A stretch of 9,413 nucleotides of DNA from Chlamydiia bacterium (GTDB lineage Bacteria > Chlamydiota > Chlamydiia > Chlamydiales > FEN-1388), in NCBI GenBank assembly GCA_023269335.1, contig JAHFTM010000051.1, forward strand, positions 1 to 9,413, given 5' to 3'. How positions within the stretch are numbered: the stretch's first letter is position 1; the number at the start of each line of letters is the position of its first letter. Positions 6,662-9,413 of this stretch are shown here, in pieces. The notes below the pieces were generated by a model. The model saw only the letters and a list, made by a program, of their open reading frames with translations, had not been told where the DNA came from and did no database searches. Position numbers and translations under genes: made by a program.

Positions 6662-7729
6662 ATGATCTCTCAAAAAATTGACCTTACTCAGCTAGGCCAC
6701 TGGTTTCAAAAAGAAAAGCGCGATTTTCCCTGGAGGCGTACGCCCACACCCTATAGAGTGTGGATCTCTGAGGTAATGTTACAGCAAACACAAAGCTCAC
6801 GCGTGATTCTCTACTTTGAGGAGTGGATGCGCCGTTTTCCAACTGTCGTAGCGCTTGCCCAAGCAACTATCGAAGAAGTGTTAAAAGTTTGGGAAGGGCT
6901 TGGCTATTATTCAAGAGCGCGCGCGCTGCATGAAGCCTCAAAATTTCTTTTACAAGAACATAATGGTCAAATACCGCGAGAAGTACATGATTTAGAACAA
7001 CTTAAAGGTCTTGGTCCTTACACAATTGCAGCTATCCGTGCCTTTGGTTTTCATGAAAGAGCGGCAGCAGTCGATGGAAACGTGATGCGGGTGCTCGCCC
7101 GTCTTTTTGAGATTCAGGAAGACATTACGAAGTCGAAAACACAAAAAAAGATGCGCGCACTTGCTGACCATATCCTTCCGGAAAAGGAAAGCTGGGTGTA
7201 TGCTGAAGCGTTAATTGAATTAGGGGCCACTTATTGCAAGCCTAAAGCACCTCTTTGCCTGCATTGCCCACTACAAAGCCAGTGCCAAAGCTACTTAAAT
7301 AAAACCCAGAACAGCTTGCCATTGAAGACCAAAAAGGTGTTGTATGAAACTCTTTTTCGCGAGGTGCTGGTTATCCTTTCAGGTACATATATTCTCTTAA
7401 AAAAGGAAGCCGCAGGCAAAATAATGGCAGATCTGTATGAGTTTCCCTATTTTGCTTGTGAAAAGGGCGGGCAAGATCCGCGCCACATGCTAAAAAAAAT
7501 CTCGCAGGGACTTTCTTTACAGGCACACTTTTTACAAAATTTTGACGAGGTAAAGCATTCATTTACCCGTTTTCGCGTCACTTTATACCCAAAATTTTAC
7601 CAAGTTTATTCATCAAAAGAGGTTCTAGGATATAGCTGGATCGACCTTGCTGATCATAAAAAACTTGCTTTTTCAGCGGGCCATAAAAAAATTCTTACCC
7701 AACTCCTCGATAACCGCAAAAAAATTTGA
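6662..7729 (+). CDS. mutY: A/G-specific adenine DNA glycosylase MutY
   Basis: MutY removes adenine mispaired with 8-oxoguanine, preventing G:C to T:A changes. The 355-residue protein has normal length for the family. The catalytic Glu37 lies in SEVMLQQTQ, the helix-hairpin-helix is LKGLGPYTIAAI (114-125), and the catalytic Asp138 is in VDGNVMRV. Four cysteines (192, 199, 202, 208) in C-x6-C-x2-C-x5-C spacing bind the [4Fe-4S] cluster; these numbers coincide with E. coli MutY. A C-terminal NUDIX-like 8-oxoG-recognition domain spans about 228-350. Its recognition loop reads HSFTRF, where the usual bacterial form is F-S-H, so the His is replaced by Arg. ATG 6662 is chosen over TTG 6656; neither has a clear Shine-Dalgarno. 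The gene is single, ending 9 bases before the stop of the convergent glycosyltransferase. Confidence 0.97.
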   Translation: MISQKIDLTQLGHWFQKEKRDFPWRRTPTPYRVWISEVMLQQTQSSRVILYFEEWMRRFPTVVALAQATIEEVLKVWEGLGYYSRARALHEASKFLLQEHNGQIPREVHDLEQLKGLGPYTIAAIRAFGFHERAAAVDGNVMRVLARLFEIQEDITKSKTQKKMRALADHILPEKESWVYAEALIELGATYCKPKAPLCLHCPLQSQCQSYLNKTQNSLPLKTKKVLYETLFREVLVILSGTYILLKKEAAGKIMADLYEFPYFACEKGGQDPRHMLKKISQGLSLQAHFLQNFDEVKHSFTRFRVTLYPKFYQVYSSKEVLGYSWIDLADHKKLAFSAGHKKILTQLLDNRKKI

Positions 7730-7738
7730 TTTGAACTA

Positions 7739-8479
7739 CTAGGCTTGCTCGTTAGCATCGCGTAGTTTCAAGTATTTGTAGTATGCTGTGATTGCATTGT
7801 AGGCAGAAATTTCAAAACCCTGACTGCCTAATAAGATGCCCTTTTTCAAAAAATAACAACGGAAAAACGAAAAAAGAGCATGGCTGATTGCCTGAAAAAG
7901 TGATGCTCTTTTTTTGCCTCGTTTATCTTTTGCAAAAAGCGAGCTATACAACTGCATCTTACTTAAAAAATCATCAATTGTGTTGTAAGGAAAATGCAAA
8001 ACAGGCGCCTTGAAAGAAACTACTTTTAAACCTTCTGTAAGCACCTTCTCATGAACGTAGGCATCTGAAAAGCCTGTTTTACTTCGATTATATAAGCGAA
8101 CTACAGTATCAGGATACCAGCCACAGCCTTTAATGAACTTACCTCTGTAGTAGTTATGACGGGAGAATGAATAGACGCACTGCGAGTCTAGTTCTGTATG
8201 AAGAATTTCATCGACAATATCTTTAGAGGCTATTTCATCACTATCAAGAGATAGTATCCAATCATTCTTAGCCAGTGCTGTGATACGGTTGTGAGCCTCT
8301 CCAAAGCCTGCAAAAGTGTGAAAGTGGACAATGACATTCGGGAAACGTCTCGCTATTTCAACCGTGTTATCTGTAGAGCCAGTATCCAAAATGGCAACTT
8401 CATCAAATTCCTGCAGTGCGCTAAGTACTTTTTCAATATAGCGAGAGCTATTTTTTGTTAAAATTGTAACGCTGATCAT
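7739..8479 (-). CDS. Family 2 glycosyltransferase, LPS-core (WaaE/KdtX-like)
   Basis: This is a probable membrane-associated glycosyltransferase adding a sugar during lipopolysaccharide or related glycan synthesis. The 246-residue protein has the GT-A fold signatures of family 2: VTILTKN (4-10) at the start, ILDTGSTDNT (30-39) for nucleotide-sugar binding, and the metal-binding DxD-type LSLDSDE (76-82). GCGWYPDTVVRLYNR (118-132) and YVHEKV are typical of the WaaE/KdtX subgroup. A hydrophobic, aromatic-rich helix near 196-212 may attach it to the inner membrane. The exact donor and acceptor cannot be read from the sequence. Its ATG overlaps the bcp stop as ATGA and it has no Shine-Dalgarno of its own, so translation probably depends on bcp. 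It is the last gene of the minus-strand cluster. Confidence 0.9.
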   Translation of the reverse strand: MISVTILTKNSSRYIEKVLSALQEFDEVAILDTGSTDNTVEIARRFPNVIVHFHTFAGFGEAHNRITALAKNDWILSLDSDEIASKDIVDEILHTELDSQCVYSFSRHNYYRGKFIKGCGWYPDTVVRLYNRSKTGFSDAYVHEKVLTEGLKVVSFKAPVLHFPYNTIDDFLSKMQLYSSLFAKDKRGKKRASLFQAISHALFSFFRCYFLKKGILLGSQGFEISAYNAITAYYKYLKLRDANEQA

Positions 8480-8937
8480 AGATCATCAAGAGCCCGAAGC
8501 ACTCTGGTTATATGGTTTTCCACTGTAACGGGACGTTCAATCCAGCGAATAATGCCTTTATCATCGATGATAAAGGTTGTTCTTTCAACACCCTGCACTT
8601 TTTTTCCATGAACATTTTTTTCGCTGAGCACTTCAAATAAGCGGCACATTTCAAGACTTGAGTCAGAAAGCAAACAGAAGTTTAACTCGTGATTTTCAAT
8701 AAAATTTTGATGTGAGGCAAGATTATCAGGGCTTACACCAATTACAAGAATACCACGCCGTTCAAGATCTGCCATCTTATCGCGGAAATCACACGCTTCT
8801 TTGGTGCATCCAGGGGTTTCATCTTTTGGGTAAAAATAAAGCACCGTTACACTTCCTAGAAGATCTTCAGAAGTAAAAGGGCTGCCTTCACTATCGATTG
8901 CTTGAAACTCCGGTGTTTTGTCTCCTACTTTCAACAT
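8476..8937 (-). CDS. bcp: Thiol peroxidase of the BCP/PrxQ family
   Basis: This cytoplasmic peroxiredoxin reduces hydrogen peroxide and organic hydroperoxides using thioredoxin-type reductants. The 153-residue length is typical. The motif YPKDETPGCTKEACDFRD carries the peroxidatic Cys44 and, five residues on, Cys49, the resolving cysteine of the atypical 2-Cys PrxQ type. The catalytic Thr (T41 or T45 region) and the active-site Arg119 in VERTTFIID are also present. ATG 8937 is supported by a strong AGGAGG just upstream. The gene begins 47 bases inside the end of the histidine kinase gene and shares ATGA with the glycosyltransferase start, so the three are probably co-transcribed. Nothing is missing from the active site, so it should be functional. 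Confidence 0.96.
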   Translation of the reverse strand: MLKVGDKTPEFQAIDSEGSPFTSEDLLGSVTVLYFYPKDETPGCTKEACDFRDKMADLERRGILVIGVSPDNLASHQNFIENHELNFCLLSDSSLEMCRLFEVLSEKNVHGKKVQGVERTTFIIDDKGIIRWIERPVTVENHITRVLRALDDL

Positions 8938-9413
8938 ATTCCTCCTTTTTTCTTTCCTGATCCATTGTTCCCTCTAGCTGCAATTGCGAAGCAAGCTCAT
9001 TAGGAAGAAGCATTGTAAACGTTGAGCCTTGCATAGGTGCTGAGTCTACATATATCTTACCACAATGTTTTTCTACGATTGTCTCCACAATAGACAGACC
9101 AAGCCCAGAGCCACCCATTTTCTTAGATTCCAGTTTATTTACAGTGTAAAAGCGCTGGAAAATATGTTCAATGTCAACTTCTGGAATGCCAATACCCTTA
9201 TCCTTAACACTCAACTTTGTGTGAGTGTTAAGTCTCTGTAAGCTTATAATGATTTGAGGATTATCTTTGGAGTACTTTGCAGCATTATCAAGCAAATTCA
9301 TAAGTGCAACTTCTAAAAGCTCCACATCACAGTCGATAAAAAAATTGTCACCCTCGGTGTTAAAAACTACACTCACCTTCGAGTGCATACTCATTACTGT
9401 TTGCGCGCAGTTT
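8891..9413 (-). CDS. Sensor histidine kinase, C-terminal ATPase part (cut by right window edge)
   Basis: This is the catalytic ATP-binding half of a two-component sensor kinase. The frame is open through the right edge, so the sensor, HAMP/PAS and phospho-acceptor His domains are outside the window. The Bergerat-fold boxes are all visible, numbering from the Met at 9394: N box LMNLLDNAAKYS (31-42), G1 DKGIGI (65-70), F box FQRFYTV (79-85) and G2 GGSGLGLSI (94-102). The arrangement resembles PhoR/ResE-type kinases. That Met is internal, not the gene start. After the domain ends near residue 131 a charged tail of about 36 residues follows, the last 15 codons overlapping bcp. No response regulator is present in the window; it may lie just beyond the right edge. 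Confidence 0.9.
   Translation of the reverse strand, partial: NCAQTVMSMHSKVSVVFNTEGDNFFIDCDVELLEVALMNLLDNAAKYSKDNPQIIISLQRLNTHTKLSVKDKGIGIPEVDIEHIFQRFYTVNKLESKKMGGSGLGLSIVETIVEKHCGKIYVDSAPMQGSTFTMLLPNELASQLQLEGTMDQERKKEEYVESRRQNTGVSSNR
8941..8946 (-). promoter_or_regulatory. Strong ribosome binding site of bcp
   Basis: AGGAGG on the minus strand lies 3 bases before ATG 8937 and is the strongest Shine-Dalgarno in the window. It lies inside the histidine kinase coding region and fixes the bcp start despite the overlap. Confidence 0.7.
9203..9232. repeat. Perfect 11-base inverted repeat inside the kinase gene
   Basis: CTTAACACTCA (9203-9213) and TGAGTGTTAAG (9222-9232) are exact reverse complements separated by 8 bases. 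They lie in kinase codons just before the G1 box. An RNA copy would fold into a hairpin, and the DNA could be a dyad binding site. No T-run follows, so it is not an intrinsic terminator. Confidence 0.75.

Noticed and set aside
6684..6866. 60-codon minus-strand open frame, and another at 7371-7562
   Set aside because: Both are antisense to mutY, whose motifs are unambiguous.
7730..7738. Terminator between mutY and the glycosyltransferase
   Set aside because: The gap is only 9 bases and I found no hairpin with a T-run near it.
1..9413. Defence system, mobile element or CRISPR array
   Set aside because: No transposase, integrase, nuclease, toxin-antitoxin or regularly spaced repeat is present; all recognised genes are secretion, repair, redox, signalling or glycan functions.

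Overview
This window is a compact stretch of bacterial chromosome with moderate to low GC. It carries seven complete protein genes and two that run off the edges. No gap between genes exceeds about 150 bases. I see no tRNA, rRNA, CRISPR array, insertion sequence or phage gene. The likely source is a member of the Planctomycetes-Verrucomicrobia-Chlamydiae group, most probably an environmental (amoeba-associated) chlamydia. This is an inference from the coiled-coil-bearing GspD secretin followed directly by gspE without a recognisable gspC, the weak or absent Shine-Dalgarno sequences on several genes, and the mixture of house-keeping genes with lineage-type hypothetical proteins. No single feature proves it.

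Left part (1-4611, minus strand): a type II secretion operon read right to left. It begins with an unrecognised inner-membrane-anchored protein of 481 residues with a very acidic tail. Next comes the outer-membrane secretin gspD, then the assembly ATPase gspE, which is cut by the left edge. The genes overlap (14 bases, then the 4-base ATGA). The ribosome binding site and start of gspD lie inside the repetitive DNA coding for the acidic tail of the preceding protein. The position of the first gene, its single N-terminal membrane anchor and its beta-rich extracytoplasmic body make it a candidate for the role GspC plays elsewhere, linking the inner-membrane platform to the secretin.

Middle (4632-6514): a small, very hydrophobic membrane protein is transcribed divergently from the secretion operon, with a good sigma-70-type promoter in the 80-base gap. 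It converges on a 474-residue hypothetical protein, apparently cytosolic or exported without a classical signal. That protein has helical repeats either side of a Pro/Ser/Ala-rich linker.

Right part (6662-9413): mutY, the adenine glycosylase that guards against 8-oxoguanine mutations, is on the plus strand. It is convergent with a minus-strand cluster read right to left: the C-terminal ATPase half of a sensor histidine kinase (cut by the right edge), the thiol peroxidase bcp, and a family 2 glycosyltransferase of the lipopolysaccharide-core (WaaE/KdtX-like) type. The kinase and bcp overlap by 47 bases, and bcp and the glycosyltransferase by 4, so these three are probably one transcript. mutY and bcp both deal with oxidative damage but are on opposite strands, so shared regulation is not indicated.
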